64,000 bases of DNA from Microvirga calopogonii (GTDB taxonomy: Bacteria > Pseudomonadota > Alphaproteobacteria > Rhizobiales > Beijerinckiaceae). The translations under genes were made by a program, and so were the position numbers. This document shows, one piece after another, positions 1 through 8,749 of this stretch. The notes below the pieces were generated by a model. That model was given only the letters and a program-made list of their open reading frames with translations, was not told the origin of the DNA and did no database searches. How positions within the stretch are numbered: position 1 is the first letter of the stretch; each line of letters begins with the position of its first letter. The DNA lies in assembly GCF_003347665.1 (NCBI RefSeq), contig NZ_QDGA01000023.1:17276-81275 (forward strand), in the 5' to 3' direction.

Positions 1-487
1 AGACAAGGCGGTGCAGCTTCGCCCAGGCCTGTCCACCCATGCGCCGGATCGCAGCGTTGTTGGAGGTCACCGCCAGGGGGATGAGGATGACGAAGGTCGC
101 CATGCCGATGGTGATGTAGGGCCGTTTCACGATATCGGCCACGATCGCCGCAAGATCGAGGCCCTGGTCGAGCACGAGATAGGTGGTGAGATGCAGGGCG
201 GCATAATAGAACGCCAGCAGGCCCAAGGCGCGGCGGTAGCGCAGCAGGTTGATGTTGAAAAGCTGGCGCAGCGGGGTGATCGCCAGGGTGGCGATCAGGA
301 AGCGCAGAGCCCAAAGACCCAGCGCCTGCTCCAGGTAGCGCATCGGGTCGGCCCCGAGCCGGTCGTTGATGCCCGCATAGAACAACCAGACCGCCGGGAT
401 GAAGCCGACGATGTAGACGGCGATCTTCGGCACCTGAGGCAGGGCAAAGCCTTTCCTCTCGCCCTGAACGGAGGCTCGTCCCGCCAT
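1..487 (-). CDS. msrQ: Protein-methionine-sulfoxide reductase heme-binding subunit MsrQ (partial, 3' end off window)
   Basis: The reverse strand from the ATG at 487 reads without a stop to the window edge, giving about 162 residues. The protein has several hydrophobic membrane segments and matches the ferric-reductase-like YedZ/MsrQ family: an N-terminal segment like YIVGFIPAVWLFYAG, then ITPLRQLF, and conserved histidines in the AALHL and KLHRL helices that would ligand heme. MsrQ is the inner-membrane heme b protein that passes quinone electrons to periplasmic MsrP for repair of oxidised methionine. Its ATG overlaps the msrP stop codon (TGATG), so the two genes are translationally coupled. 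The C-terminal part lies outside the window. Confidence 0.9.
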   Translation of the reverse strand, partial: MAGRASVQGERKGFALPQVPKIAVYIVGFIPAVWLFYAGINDRLGADPMRYLEQALGLWALRFLIATLAITPLRQLFNINLLRYRRALGLLAFYYAALHLTTYLVLDQGLDLAAIVADIVKRPYITIGMATFVILIPLAVTSNNAAIRRMGGQAWAKLHRLV

Positions 488-1431
488 CAGTAGAGCTTTC
501 GCAGGTCCATGCCGGTGTAAAGGCTCGCCACCTGCTCGGCATAGCCGTTGAACATCAGCGTCGGCCGACGCTTCGCGAACAGGCCGCCCTCCCCGATGCG
601 CCGCTCCGTCGCCTGGCTCCAGCGGGGATGGTCCACGCTGGGGTTCACATTGGCATAGAAGCCGTATTCGCTCGGCGCCTGCTTGTTCCAGGAAGTTGCC
701 GGCTGCTTGTCGACGAAGCTGATCCGGGTGATCGACTTGATGCCCTTGAAGCCGTATTTCCACGGAACGACGAGACGGATCGGGGCGCCGTTCTGGTTCG
801 GCAAGGTCTCGCCATAAAGCCCGACTGCCAGGAGGGTCAGGGGATTCATGGCCTCGTCCAGGCGCAGCCCCTCCACATAGGGCCATTCGAGCACCGGAAA
901 GATCGTGTCCATGCCGGGCATCTGCTCCGGCCGGAAGGCGGTCTCGAAGGCGACGTATTTCGCGCTGCCCAGAGGCTCCACCCGCTTGATCAGGTCCGCC
1001 AGCGGGAAACCGACCCAGGGAATGACCATGGACCAGCCTTCGACGCAGCGCATGCGGTAGATGCGCTCCTCCAGGGTCGACGACTTGATGAGATCCTCGA
1101 CGGCGAACTCGGCAGGCTTACCCACCATGCCGTCGACCTTGACCGTCCAGGGGGAGGTCTTGAGGCTGCCGGCCTTTGCCGCCGGATCCTCCTTGCCGGT
1201 GCCGAACTCGTAATAATTGTTGTAGCTCGTGACGTCCTCGCGGCTCGTCTTCTTCTCGTCCGTGGAGAACGGGCTCTTGGCGGCGGACAGGGGCGCGGCT
1301 TCCAGGCCCTTCGGCAAAGCCGCCGCCAATGCCAATCCGGCAGCGCCTGCCATCCATTGGCGGCGATTGAAATAGACCTCCCGAGGCGTGATTTCGGAAG
1401 GCAGGATATCGTCTGGGCGGCGGATCAGCAC
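487..1431 (-). CDS. msrP: Protein-methionine-sulfoxide reductase catalytic subunit MsrP
   Basis: Periplasmic molybdopterin enzyme that reduces methionine sulfoxide in envelope proteins, with electrons from MsrQ. A twin-arginine-type signal ([11 protein letters not shown]) is followed by the oxidoreductase molybdopterin-binding domain. The RMRCVEGW motif carries the cysteine that ligands molybdenum, and the C terminus ends in the family-typical [11 protein letters not shown] chose the GTG at 1431, which gives the family-like start VLIRRPDDI, because a GAGG Shine-Dalgarno sits 7 bases upstream. An ATG at 1470 would add 13 residues with no family match. The gene overlaps msrQ and lies about 80 bases after nanE on the same strand, so read-through from the upstream transporter operon is possible. 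Confidence 0.93.
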   Translation of the reverse strand: MLIRRPDDILPSEITPREVYFNRRQWMAGAAGLALAAALPKGLEAAPLSAAKSPFSTDEKKTSREDVTSYNNYYEFGTGKEDPAAKAGSLKTSPWTVKVDGMVGKPAEFAVEDLIKSSTLEERIYRMRCVEGWSMVIPWVGFPLADLIKRVEPLGSAKYVAFETAFRPEQMPGMDTIFPVLEWPYVEGLRLDEAMNPLTLLAVGLYGETLPNQNGAPIRLVVPWKYGFKGIKSITRISFVDKQPATSWNKQAPSEYGFYANVNPSVDHPRWSQATERRIGEGGLFAKRRPTLMFNGYAEQVASLYTGMDLRKLY

Positions 1432-1512
1432 GGCATCACCTCGTTTGGAACCCATTGTGAATGGGTACACCCGAGAACGCCAGAAGTAGTCTCACTTTTC
1501 CGTTACAAGTTT

Positions 1513-2187
1513 TCATTCAAGGCTGGTGGGCTGGACGAACCGCCTGGTGATTTCGCGCGGGTTCGTGATGGCAGTCCCCACCACCACCGCATGGGCTCCA
1601 CGCCGAAAAGCTTCTGCAACGAGATCAGGCGTATCGAACCGCCCTTCCGCAACGACCGGCACCGGCAGTCCCGCAACGAGCGCTGACAGAAGCTCCAGGT
1701 CAGGTCCCGGGCCCTTGCGGGAGGCTGTTTCCTCCGTATAGCCGGCGAGCGTCGTTGCGACATAGGTCGCGCCGGCGGCATGGGCGGCCCGCCCCTCTTC
1801 CAGGGTCGCGATGTCGGCGAAAACCTCCCGGCCCAGTTCCGTCCGAATGCGGCCGATCAGGCGCTCCACCGGATCGCCATCGCGCGCGCGCGGCGTGGCG
1901 TCGATGCCGATGATGTCAGCGCCCGCCATCGCGATCTGCTCCGCCTGCGCGAAGCCGGGGGTGATGTAGACCGGAAAACGGTCGTCCCATACCTTCGAAA
2001 TCCCGATGATCGGGAGGTTCGTCACAGCACGGATCGCCGCCACGTCCGCCTCGCCGTTGGCACGTATGCCTTTCGCGCCGCCCGCCTCCGCGGCCCGTGC
2101 CATGGCGGACATGTAGACGGGACCGTGCAGCGGATTGTCGGCCCGAGCCTGGCAGGAGACCACGAGAGCGCCTTTCGGGATCAGCAT
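1513..2187 (-). CDS. nanE: N-acetylmannosamine-6-phosphate 2-epimerase NanE
   Basis: A 224-residue TIM-barrel protein of the NanE family. It begins MLIPKGALVVSCQA and contains the family motifs ADNPLHGP, GGAKGIRANG, DIIGIDATPR, and a C-terminal VVAEGRF and AVVVGTAITNP phosphate-binding region. NanE converts ManNAc-6-phosphate to GlcNAc-6-phosphate in sialic acid or ManNAc catabolism. It starts 10 bases after the upstream permease gene with a GGAG ribosome site, so it is the last gene of the amino-sugar ABC transporter operon. No nanA lyase or nanK kinase lies in the window. The imported sugar could therefore be ManNAc or an N-acylated relative, with the kinase encoded elsewhere. Confidence 0.92.
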   Translation of the reverse strand: MLIPKGALVVSCQARADNPLHGPVYMSAMARAAEAGGAKGIRANGEADVAAIRAVTNLPIIGISKVWDDRFPVYITPGFAQAEQIAMAGADIIGIDATPRARDGDPVERLIGRIRTELGREVFADIATLEEGRAAHAAGATYVATTLAGYTEETASRKGPGPDLELLSALVAGLPVPVVAEGRFDTPDLVAEAFRRGAHAVVVGTAITNPREITRRFVQPTSLE

Positions 2188-2197
2188 TGTCCGTCTC

Positions 2198-3052
2198 CTA
2201 CTTCACGGCGCCTGCGGTCATGCCCTGGATGAACTGGCGCGACAGGGCGATGTAGAGGAGCGTGATGGGCGCGGCCGCGATGGTGAGACCCGCAAACAGC
2301 ATGCCCCAATCGGTGGTGTATTCGCCCATGAAGGTGGTCAGGCCCTGCGGCAGGGTCTTGCGCGCATCGGTCTGGATGAAGACCAGCGGAAAGAAGAAGT
2401 CGTTCCAGATCGGCACCGCGTTCTGGATGGCCGCAATCGCCATGGGCGGGCGCGCCAGCGGCAGCATGACCGACCACATGATGCGGGGCTCGGACGCGCC
2501 GTCGATGCGCGCCGCGTCCTCGAGTTCCGCCGGCAGGGTGCGCAGGAAACCCGCCATGATGAACACGGTGGATGGCAGACCGATGGCCGTGTAGGTGACG
2601 ATCAGGCTCCAGCGGCTGTCGAGGAGACCAAGGTCGCGCAGAAGGATGAAGAGCGGGATTACCGCGAGCTTCAGGGGCAGCATCAGTCCTGCCAGGAAGA
2701 ACAGCAGGATGAACGTGTTGGTACGCGACTCATAGCGCGCCACCGCGTAGCCCGCCATGGTGCCCAGCACCAGGATCAGGATGATCGAGGTGCCCGTCAC
2801 GAGAACCGAGTTGACGAAATAGGTCGGCATCGCGGTTTCGCCGAGCACCTTGGCGAAGTTCTGAACCTGCGTGAAATCGGGCAGCGCGAAGGGATGCTCG
2901 AAGATCTCGCCCGTCGTCTTGAAGGCGGACAGCACCATCACCACGACCGGATAGAGCATGATGAAGGAGTTCGCGATCAGGATGACCTGCGCGAGCAGGA
3001 CGAACGGAATGGCTTGGCGCGTTGCCGGCGTATCGGACGTGATGGCGGTCAA
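2198..3052 (-). CDS. Carbohydrate ABC transporter permease, MalG type
   Basis: A 284-residue inner-membrane permease with about six hydrophobic segments and the cytoplasmic EAA loop (ELEDAARIDGASEPRIMWSV) that docks the ATPase. The reading frame is open much further upstream, but that part is the out-of-frame shadow of the preceding permease gene. The real start is probably the TTG at 3052, which overlaps the preceding stop (TTGA), giving a protein that begins LTAITSDTP. It pairs with the MalF-type permease upstream and the binding protein at 4044-5291. No ATPase gene is present in this operon, so a shared MsmK/UgpC-like ATPase is needed. Confidence 0.9.
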   Translation of the reverse strand: MTAITSDTPATRQAIPFVLLAQVILIANSFIMLYPVVVMVLSAFKTTGEIFEHPFALPDFTQVQNFAKVLGETAMPTYFVNSVLVTGTSIILILVLGTMAGYAVARYESRTNTFILLFFLAGLMLPLKLAVIPLFILLRDLGLLDSRWSLIVTYTAIGLPSTVFIMAGFLRTLPAELEDAARIDGASEPRIMWSVMLPLARPPMAIAAIQNAVPIWNDFFFPLVFIQTDARKTLPQGLTTFMGEYTTDWGMLFAGLTIAAAPITLLYIALSRQFIQGMTAGAVK

Positions 3053-3990
3053 AACTGGATCTCCCGACGGCGCAGCCACAGGGTCAGCATGGACGCGAAG
3101 ACGACGATGAAGAGAAAGAGGAGCGTGGCGAGTGCCGAGCCCATGCCGAAATTCTGGATGCTGGCGCTCTGGTTTCCGAAGGCGGTGCGGTAGAAGACAA
3201 GGCCAAGCACGTCCGTGGAGCCGAAGGGCGAGCCGTCGAGACCGACCATCACATAGGGAATCTCGAACCAGTTGAATGCGCCGATGAAGAGCAGCGTGAA
3301 GAGAATGGTGGTGCTCGGCGCCACCAGCGGCCACACGATGTTCTTCAGAAGCTGCCACTCGTTGGTGCCGTCGAGCCGCGCCGCCTCGATGACCTCCGGC
3401 GGGATGCGCTGCATGCCCGCGAGATAGACGAGCGCCGGGAAGCCGACGAAGTGCCAAGCGTTGGCGAGGATGAGCGCCCCAAGGGCCGTCGAGGAATCGC
3501 CCAGCCAAGGCTTGGCCCACGAATCGAGCCCAAGCGAATAAAGGGCCTGATTGATGATGCCGAAATTCGGATTGAGAAACAGCTTCCAGAGGAAGCCGAC
3601 GATGATCGTCGACAGCACCACGGGCACGAAGACCGCGATGCGGTGGAAGCGGAAACCGAAGGGCTCCTTGTAGAGAAGCCAGGCGAGCAGGAACCCGCCG
3701 CCGTTCTGGATGATCATCAGCGCAATCAGAGCATAGACGTTGTGCAGGAACGCGTTCCACACCACCGGCGCCATGGTGGTGCCGAACAGCACTTCCTTGA
3801 AGTTCTTCAGGCCGACGAAGGGCCCGCGCGCCAGTCCCTGCCAGTCGTAGAAGGCATAGGCGAAGGCCGACAGGATCGGATAGACCACGAACAGCGACAT
3901 GAAGGCGATGGGCGGGACGACGAGAAACGCCACCCATAAACGGTGCTTCAGCGTGCGGGGCTGTTGGCGCGAGGCTTGCATAACATGCAT
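3049..3990 (-). CDS. Carbohydrate ABC transporter permease, MalF type
   Basis: A 313-residue permease of the MalF/UgpA family. It has hydrophobic segments at roughly residues 15-40, 75-100, 110-130, 160-180, 210-235 and 280-305, and an EAA loop (EVIEAARLDGTNEWQLLKNI). It forms the membrane channel with the MalG-type partner, whose start codon it overlaps. It is separated from the binding-protein gene by about 50 bases that hold a hairpin terminator, so permease levels are likely lower than those of the binding protein. The start is uncertain: ATG at 3990 or ATG at 3981. Confidence 0.9.
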   Translation of the reverse strand: MHVMQASRQQPRTLKHRLWVAFLVVPPIAFMSLFVVYPILSAFAYAFYDWQGLARGPFVGLKNFKEVLFGTTMAPVVWNAFLHNVYALIALMIIQNGGGFLLAWLLYKEPFGFRFHRIAVFVPVVLSTIIVGFLWKLFLNPNFGIINQALYSLGLDSWAKPWLGDSSTALGALILANAWHFVGFPALVYLAGMQRIPPEVIEAARLDGTNEWQLLKNIVWPLVAPSTTILFTLLFIGAFNWFEIPYVMVGLDGSPFGSTDVLGLVFYRTAFGNQSASIQNFGMGSALATLLFLFIVVFASMLTLWLRRREIQF

Positions 3991-3998
3991 TCTTTCAG

Positions 3999-4033
3999 AA
4001 AAAGGCGGCAGGCCTCACAGCATGCCGCCTTTT
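3999..4033 (-). terminator. Intra-operon hairpin between binding protein and permease genes
   Basis: Read on the minus strand there is GGCGGCA, a 12-base loop, then TGCCGCC followed by five T residues. It lies 10 bases after the binding-protein stop and just before the permease start. This is a Rho-independent terminator shape and probably lets only part of the transcripts continue into the permease genes, a common way to make the binding protein in excess. Confidence 0.7.
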
Positions 4034-4043
4034 CATTGGTGTC

Positions 4044-5291
4044 TTACTTCTGGAACGGCTTGTAGTAGGTCGCGATGCCCTTGTTGATCTCGGCAGCGGC
4101 CTGCTCCGGGGTCTGCTGGCCGGCGAGCATCTTCTGCACGTTCGACTGCAGCAGCACCGAACCGCTCGGCTCCTGATAGCGGAAGCGCACGAGCATCAGG
4201 TACGACATGGAGTTCTCGGCGAGCTTCGCCACGTCCTGCGTGATCGGATCCTCGATCTTGATGCCCTTGATCGGCGACAGGTTCTTGAGCGTGTTGGTGA
4301 AGGCCGTGCCGTATTCCGGCGTGGCGAGGAAGCGCACGAACTTGAGCGCCGCGTCCTTCTTCTCGGTCTTCGCATTCACCGCATAGCCGCCGTCGTAATA
4401 GGTGGCGATCAGCGCCTGGTCGCCCGCCTTCAGGACGGGAGCCGGGAACACGCCGAGATCGAGGGTGGGGTTCTGGTTCTTGAAGTTCGCCACCTCGTAG
4501 GAGCCGCCCGCGAACATGGCCGCGCGGCCCGCCACGAAGAGCTGCTGCGAGGACGGGTAATCCACGCCGGTGAAGTTGGGCGCGAAGTACTGGCTGATGT
4601 CCTTCAGCTTGGCGAGGGCGCTGACGAAGCGCGGATCGGTGAAGTTCGCCTTGCCGGACACGATGTCGGCCTCGAAGTCCTTGCCGAGCATGGACGAGAG
4701 GAGGCCGCCCACGATGGTCTCGTTCTGCCAGGCCGTTGCCGTGCCGTTGGAGAACGGGTTGATGTTCTTGGCCTTCAAGGCTTGCGCCAGGGACATCATC
4801 TCGTCCCAAGTCTTCGGCGGGTTCAGGCCGTTATCCTTGAAGATCTTCTTGTTGTAGACGACGAGCTGCGCCTGCATGGCGAAGGGAACCGCATAGACCT
4901 TCCCGTCCGAGCGCAGGGTCTCGGCCGCGAGCGCCGCTTCCGGGAAATTCGCCAGTTCCGGCACGTTCTGCTTGTCGAGGGCGAGCAGATAGCCCGGGGT
5001 CGCGATGGTCTCGAGGTTGCCGTAGGCGCGAACCTGGATCACGTCCGGACCGCGACCGGCGGCGAGCGCAGTGGACAGGATGGTCTGGTAGTTCTCCGGC
5101 GCGTAGGTCTCGAACTTCACCGTAATGCCCGGCTCGGCGGCCTGGAATTTCTTGATGATGTCCTGGTAGAAAGCCTTGTCTTCCTGGCGCCAGCTCCAGA
5201 AGGTCAGCTCGGTCTGGGCCATGGCGGCCGTGCCTGAGAGCAGGAAGCCCGCGGCGGCAGCGCCCATCAGAATGCGTCGGGTCAGTTTCAT
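4044..5291 (-). CDS. Extracellular sugar-binding protein of the ABC transporter
   Basis: A 415-residue family 1 solute-binding protein. It begins with a signal peptide (MKLTRRILMGAAAAGFLL, cleavage after AMAQ) and continues with ELTFWSWRQEDK, the usual start of the periplasmic binding domain. It captures the sugar in the periplasm and delivers it to the two permeases downstream. I chose ATG 5291 because GAGGGA lies 6 bases upstream, rather than ATG 5306. The link with nanE suggests an N-acetylated amino sugar as ligand, but this is inferred from context only. Confidence 0.9.
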   Translation of the reverse strand: MKLTRRILMGAAAAGFLLSGTAAMAQTELTFWSWRQEDKAFYQDIIKKFQAAEPGITVKFETYAPENYQTILSTALAAGRGPDVIQVRAYGNLETIATPGYLLALDKQNVPELANFPEAALAAETLRSDGKVYAVPFAMQAQLVVYNKKIFKDNGLNPPKTWDEMMSLAQALKAKNINPFSNGTATAWQNETIVGGLLSSMLGKDFEADIVSGKANFTDPRFVSALAKLKDISQYFAPNFTGVDYPSSQQLFVAGRAAMFAGGSYEVANFKNQNPTLDLGVFPAPVLKAGDQALIATYYDGGYAVNAKTEKKDAALKFVRFLATPEYGTAFTNTLKNLSPIKGIKIEDPITQDVAKLAENSMSYLMLVRFRYQEPSGSVLLQSNVQKMLAGQQTPEQAAAEINKGIATYYKPFQK

Positions 5292-5368
5292 TGTCGGTTC
5301 CCTCATCGTTGAAGTCCTTGTCCTCCCACCACCCGGCCTGATTCTCGGCCATGCCGGGCGGAATTCCT

Positions 5369-6244
5369 TCAGCCATATGGCTCGGCTGAGATCACGAGAA
5401 ACGTCGCGTCGTCGTGGGTTTTAACACGAGGATAAGCGCCCGCCATGAGGTCGCCCCGCTCTCTTTCCCGCAATTCCTGCATCAGCTCGGTCCCCTTGCC
5501 TGCCGCAAGCCGGGCATGCAGGGTACTGTCCGAGTACGCTCCGAACACATCGACGAGCCTCATGAATCCGTCGGTCGCCACGACGATCGGGGCGCCCGCT
5601 TCCACCTGCGCGTCGAAGCGCAGTTCTCGCCCGGCCCATGGGCGGCGCGGGTTCACGACCCAATAGCCGTCCGGCCGATTGAGCCTGGCACGGTTCTCGA
5701 GGATCTGGCGCCTGACTGCCTCGGGGATGGAGCCTGGCTCATGCTCCCGGGCCCCGAGGGCCGCCAGGGTCTTCCTCTCGAAAGGCTTCGCCCGTTCGTC
5801 GCTCCAGCGAACAATCCCCTGCTCCGTGGGCACGAGAGCGATCACGTCGCCGAGGAACCGGCCCTGCACGGCGATGCGCCCTCTCTCCCCAGCTCCAGCC
5901 TCGATCAGGCCGAGGCAGGCGGAGGGCGCCTGATGGTCGTCAATTTCCTGCAAATGGGCCGTGACCTCCCGAAAGACCGCATCGATGGCGGCTTCGAGCC
6001 GGCTCAGCATCGCATCGGCATCCATTTCCCCGGCGAGGTGCATCAGCCGGTCGCCGACGGTTCCGGCGAGCCAGGCGGCATCGCTGCCTCCGGAGGTGAG
6101 CTTCTCGTCCGAAAGCCCGGTCGCCCCGTCGATGACCCAGGCAAAAGGTCCGTGCAGGCCGATCCCGTCCTCATTGACGCGGGAGCCTGGCAGGGACAGC
6201 CGGTCCAAAGACCGGAAATGGGGAATGAGTCCAGTCGGGTTCAC
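5369..6244 (-). CDS. PP2C-like (PPM) serine/threonine phosphatase family protein
   Basis: A 291-residue protein with PPM-fold motifs: SRVNEDGIG near residue 21, WVIDGATGL near residue 36 (the Asp-Gly metal-binding motif), VVATDGFMRL near residue 220, and DDATFLVI at the C terminus. These supply the aspartates that bind the two metal ions of PP2C phosphatases. No membrane or sensor domain is visible, so it is probably cytosolic. It is the first gene before the sugar-binding protein, with a 77-base gap, and likely belongs to the same transcript. Its role in amino-sugar uptake is unknown. The start is a GTG with a weak ribosome site. Confidence 0.85.
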   Translation of the reverse strand: MNPTGLIPHFRSLDRLSLPGSRVNEDGIGLHGPFAWVIDGATGLSDEKLTSGGSDAAWLAGTVGDRLMHLAGEMDADAMLSRLEAAIDAVFREVTAHLQEIDDHQAPSACLGLIEAGAGERGRIAVQGRFLGDVIALVPTEQGIVRWSDERAKPFERKTLAALGAREHEPGSIPEAVRRQILENRARLNRPDGYWVVNPRRPWAGRELRFDAQVEAGAPIVVATDGFMRLVDVFGAYSDSTLHARLAAGKGTELMQELRERERGDLMAGAYPRVKTHDDATFLVISAEPYG

Positions 6245-6252
6245 GAATTAAC

Positions 6253-6288
6253 TGGTCTCATATTGGTCGCTTCGTGTCTATACTGGTC
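6253..6288 (-). promoter_or_regulatory. Triple direct repeat, candidate operator for the nanE transporter operon
   Basis: TGGTC occurs at 6253-6257, 6264-6268 and 6284-6288 in the same orientation; on the minus strand these read GACCAGTT, GACCAATA and GACCAGTA. The centres are 11 and 20 bases apart, close to one and two helical turns. The repeats end 9 bases upstream of the PP2C start codon. Direct-repeat operators of this layout are known for GntR-family NanR. The assignment is inference, and no regulator gene lies nearby. Confidence 0.5.
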
Positions 6289-6402
6289 TTAAGTGCTTTT
6301 CACATGCTTCGCGAGACCGGAAAGTCTTGAGGCCTTTCGGTTTGATCGAATTCCGCACCTAGGCGTTAGTGCTTTGATCAACCTATTGTCGAAGGAAGAG
6401 CC

Positions 6403-6720
6403 ATGGTCACCCTGGAAATCGACGGCAAGGCGGCCGCCGTGACGAACGCGGACGAGGAACAGGCCCGCGAACTCTTTTTCAGTGAGAGCTTTAAAGATGA
6501 CCTAAAGTCGTTTAAGAGCGAGGGCCGGTCCCTCTGGGACGGCTCAGCTGCCTTGACGACACGGCCCGCATCGGAACATGAGATCGATGCCTTCTATGAG
6601 GCCCTGGATGAAGAGGACGAGGTCGACGAAGACGACGAAGACAATGACGGCGACCTCGATATCGATGTCGTGTTCCTGGTGTCCATCGACGAAATTGACG
6701 ACGCCGCCGCCTCCGGCTGA
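6403..6720 (+). CDS. Small acidic hypothetical protein
   Basis: A 105-residue protein with a good ribosome site (AAGGAAGAG before ATG 6403). The N-terminal half is ordinary. The C-terminal half is very acidic, with long runs of Asp and Glu around residues 66-85, then a hydrophobic patch (VVFLVSIDEID). I do not recognise a family. It is transcribed divergently from the PP2C operon and sits 54 bases before the DEAD-box helicase start. The acidic stretch could bind metal or a basic partner such as the Lys/Arg-rich helicase tail, but nothing in the sequence proves this. Confidence 0.7.
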   Translation: MVTLEIDGKAAAVTNADEEQARELFFSESFKDDLKSFKSEGRSLWDGSAALTTRPASEHEIDAFYEALDEEDEVDEDDEDNDGDLDIDVVFLVSIDEIDDAAASG

Positions 6721-6774
6721 TCATTCCTAACGGAGCCCTTGGTAGGCTCCCCAACACGGTTCAGCCCTATTCAC

Positions 6775-8610
6775 ATGCCTTTTCCCAAGACCAATCCCAG
6801 CCTCGAACGCGCCCTTGCCGACCGAGGCTACAACGACCCGACCCCGGTCCAAGCCGCCGTGCTGGAGCCGGATGCCCGTGACCGCGACCTCCTCGTCTCC
6901 GCCCAGACCGGCTCGGGCAAGACCGTTGCCTACGGCCTCGCCATGGCATCCACTCTCCTGGGCGACGCCGAGCGCTTCGACGCCCCGCGCGAGCCTCTGG
7001 CCCTGATCATTGCCCCGACCCGCGAGCTCGCTCTCCAGGTCAACCGCGAACTCATCTGGCTCTATGGCCCGGCGGGTGCGCGGGTGGTTTCCTGCGTCGG
7101 CGGCATGGACGTGCGCCGGGAGCAGCGGGCCCTGGCCGACGGCTGCCATATCGTCGTCGGAACGCCGGGCCGCCTGCGCGACCACCTGGAGCGCGGCCGC
7201 CTCGACACCTCGAAGATGCGCGTCGTGGTGCTCGACGAGGCGGACGAGATGCTCGATCTCGGCTTCCGCGAGGATCTGGAGTTCATCCTCGACGCCACGC
7301 CCGAGGATCGGCGTACGCTCCTGTTCTCCGCCACCCTGCCGAAGAACATCATCACCCTGGCCCGACGCTATCAGCGCGAGGCGCATCGCATCGACACCTT
7401 GGTCGAGAACGAGCCGCATGGCGATATCGAATATCGCGCGCTCAGGATCGCGCCCAACGAGGTCGAGCATGCGGTCGTCAACGTGCTGCGTTTTTACGAG
7501 AGCCGGGGCGCCATGGTGTTCTGCCATACCCGCGAGGCGGTGCGTCACCTGCATGCCAGCCTGATCGAGCGCGGCTTTGCGGCGGTCGCCATCTCGGGCG
7601 AGCTGACTCAGAACGAGCGCAGCAACGCCCTGCAGTCGTTGCGCGACGGCCGCGCCCGCGTCTGCGTGGCGACCGACGTGGCGGCCCGCGGCATCGACCT
7701 GCCCGATCTCGGCCTCGTGATCCATTTCGACCTGCCGAACGATCACGAAACGCTCCTGCACCGCAGCGGCCGCACGGGCCGCGCGGGCCGCAAGGGCGTG
7801 TGCGTGATGCTCGTGCCCTATACGCGCCGGCGCAAGGCCGAGAGGCTGATCGACATGGCCGGCGTCGACGTGACCTGGGCCGGTCCGCCCACCGCCGATG
7901 AAATCCGCCAGCGCGACCGCGAACGCATGATGCAGGATCCGATCTTCTCCGAAGAGGCGACGGAAGAGGATCTCGCCATGGCGCGGGCTCTCCTTGCAGA
8001 ACGCTCGGCCGATGACATCGCCAATGCCCTGGCGCGGTTCTTCCGCGCGCGTCTGCCTGCGCCGGAAGAAATCGTCGATGCAGGCGCAGATCGCGAGCCA
8101 CGCCAGCGCAAGGACAAGCGCGAGCGGCAGGACGAGCGCCAGCGCGGTTTCAAGGAGAGAGGCCGCGGTTCGTCCGACGAGGGCTTCGAACGCTCGTCCG
8201 AGGATATGGTGTGGTTCCGCATGAGCGTCGGGCGCCGCAACAACGCCGACCCCCGCTGGCTGCTGCCGATCATCTGCCGCCTGGGTCACGTGACGAAGAA
8301 GGAAATCGGCTCGATCAAGATCTTCGATCGCGAGACCAAGTTCGAGATCGCCAAGTCGCATGCGCCGAAATTCGCCGCAGCCGCGCGCAAGTCCAATGAC
8401 GAGGACATTCGCATCGAGCCCGCAGATGCGGGACCGGGCAAGTCACACGACAGGCGCCCCCGTGAGGGCAAGCCGTGGGACAAGCCGAAAGGCAAGCCGT
8501 CCCAGGAGAGAGGCGGACCTCCTCCGTACCGGACGGCCAAGGACAGCAAAGGTCCGAAGGACCAGAAGCGCCCGAAGGACAAGAAGAGATCTTCGGAGAA
8601 ACGCTCCTGA
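6775..8610 (+). CDS. DEAD-box ATP-dependent RNA helicase with DbpA-like RNA-binding domain
   Basis: A 611-residue helicase that unwinds RNA, probably in ribosome assembly or mRNA turnover. It shows the Q motif (PTPVQAAV), Walker A (AQTGSGKT), PTRELALQ, the DEAD box in VLDEADEML, SAT, and HRSGRTGRAG. After the two RecA domains (to about residue 375) come a charged linker and a DbpA-like RNA-binding domain (MVWFRMSVGRRN through ETKFEIAKSH, roughly residues 480-540). The tail is very basic and rich in K, R, P and G. I chose the ATG at 6775 because the 12 residues upstream (from 6739) do not match the family. A terminator follows 12 bases after the stop. Confidence 0.93.
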   Translation: MPFPKTNPSLERALADRGYNDPTPVQAAVLEPDARDRDLLVSAQTGSGKTVAYGLAMASTLLGDAERFDAPREPLALIIAPTRELALQVNRELIWLYGPAGARVVSCVGGMDVRREQRALADGCHIVVGTPGRLRDHLERGRLDTSKMRVVVLDEADEMLDLGFREDLEFILDATPEDRRTLLFSATLPKNIITLARRYQREAHRIDTLVENEPHGDIEYRALRIAPNEVEHAVVNVLRFYESRGAMVFCHTREAVRHLHASLIERGFAAVAISGELTQNERSNALQSLRDGRARVCVATDVAARGIDLPDLGLVIHFDLPNDHETLLHRSGRTGRAGRKGVCVMLVPYTRRRKAERLIDMAGVDVTWAGPPTADEIRQRDRERMMQDPIFSEEATEEDLAMARALLAERSADDIANALARFFRARLPAPEEIVDAGADREPRQRKDKRERQDERQRGFKERGRGSSDEGFERSSEDMVWFRMSVGRRNNADPRWLLPIICRLGHVTKKEIGSIKIFDRETKFEIAKSHAPKFAAAARKSNDEDIRIEPADAGPGKSHDRRPREGKPWDKPKGKPSQERGGPPPYRTAKDSKGPKDQKRPKDKKRSSEKRS

Positions 8611-8621
8611 TGAAGGAAACA

Positions 8622-8657
8622 GGCCGGGACAGCAGCGTGTCCCGGCCTGAATTTTTT
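8622..8657 (+). terminator. Rho-independent terminator after the helicase gene
   Basis: A perfect 10-bp stem, GGCCGGGACA with TGTCCCGGCC, encloses a 6-base loop and is followed by TGA and six T residues. It lies 12 bases after the helicase stop codon. Confidence 0.9.
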
Positions 8658-8749
8658 GCGCTCAACGATGGTGAGGCGATATCACGCTGTCCGTCTCCGT
8701 TTCGTAGGAGAAGTGGGCAAGCTCCTGAGACGGTCTCCAGGGAAGCTGC

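Noticed and set aside
628..1686. 352-residue frame antisense to msrP
   Set aside because: Overlaps msrP and nanE in the opposite direction and has no recognisable content.
3053..3937. Upstream extension of the MalG-type permease frame
   Set aside because: It is the shadow of the MalF-type permease; only the part after TTG 3052 matches a permease.
6727..8361. 544-residue open frame antisense to the DEAD-box helicase
   Set aside because: It is a shadow frame in GC-rich DNA; the plus-strand frame has all helicase motifs and the antisense product resembles no family.
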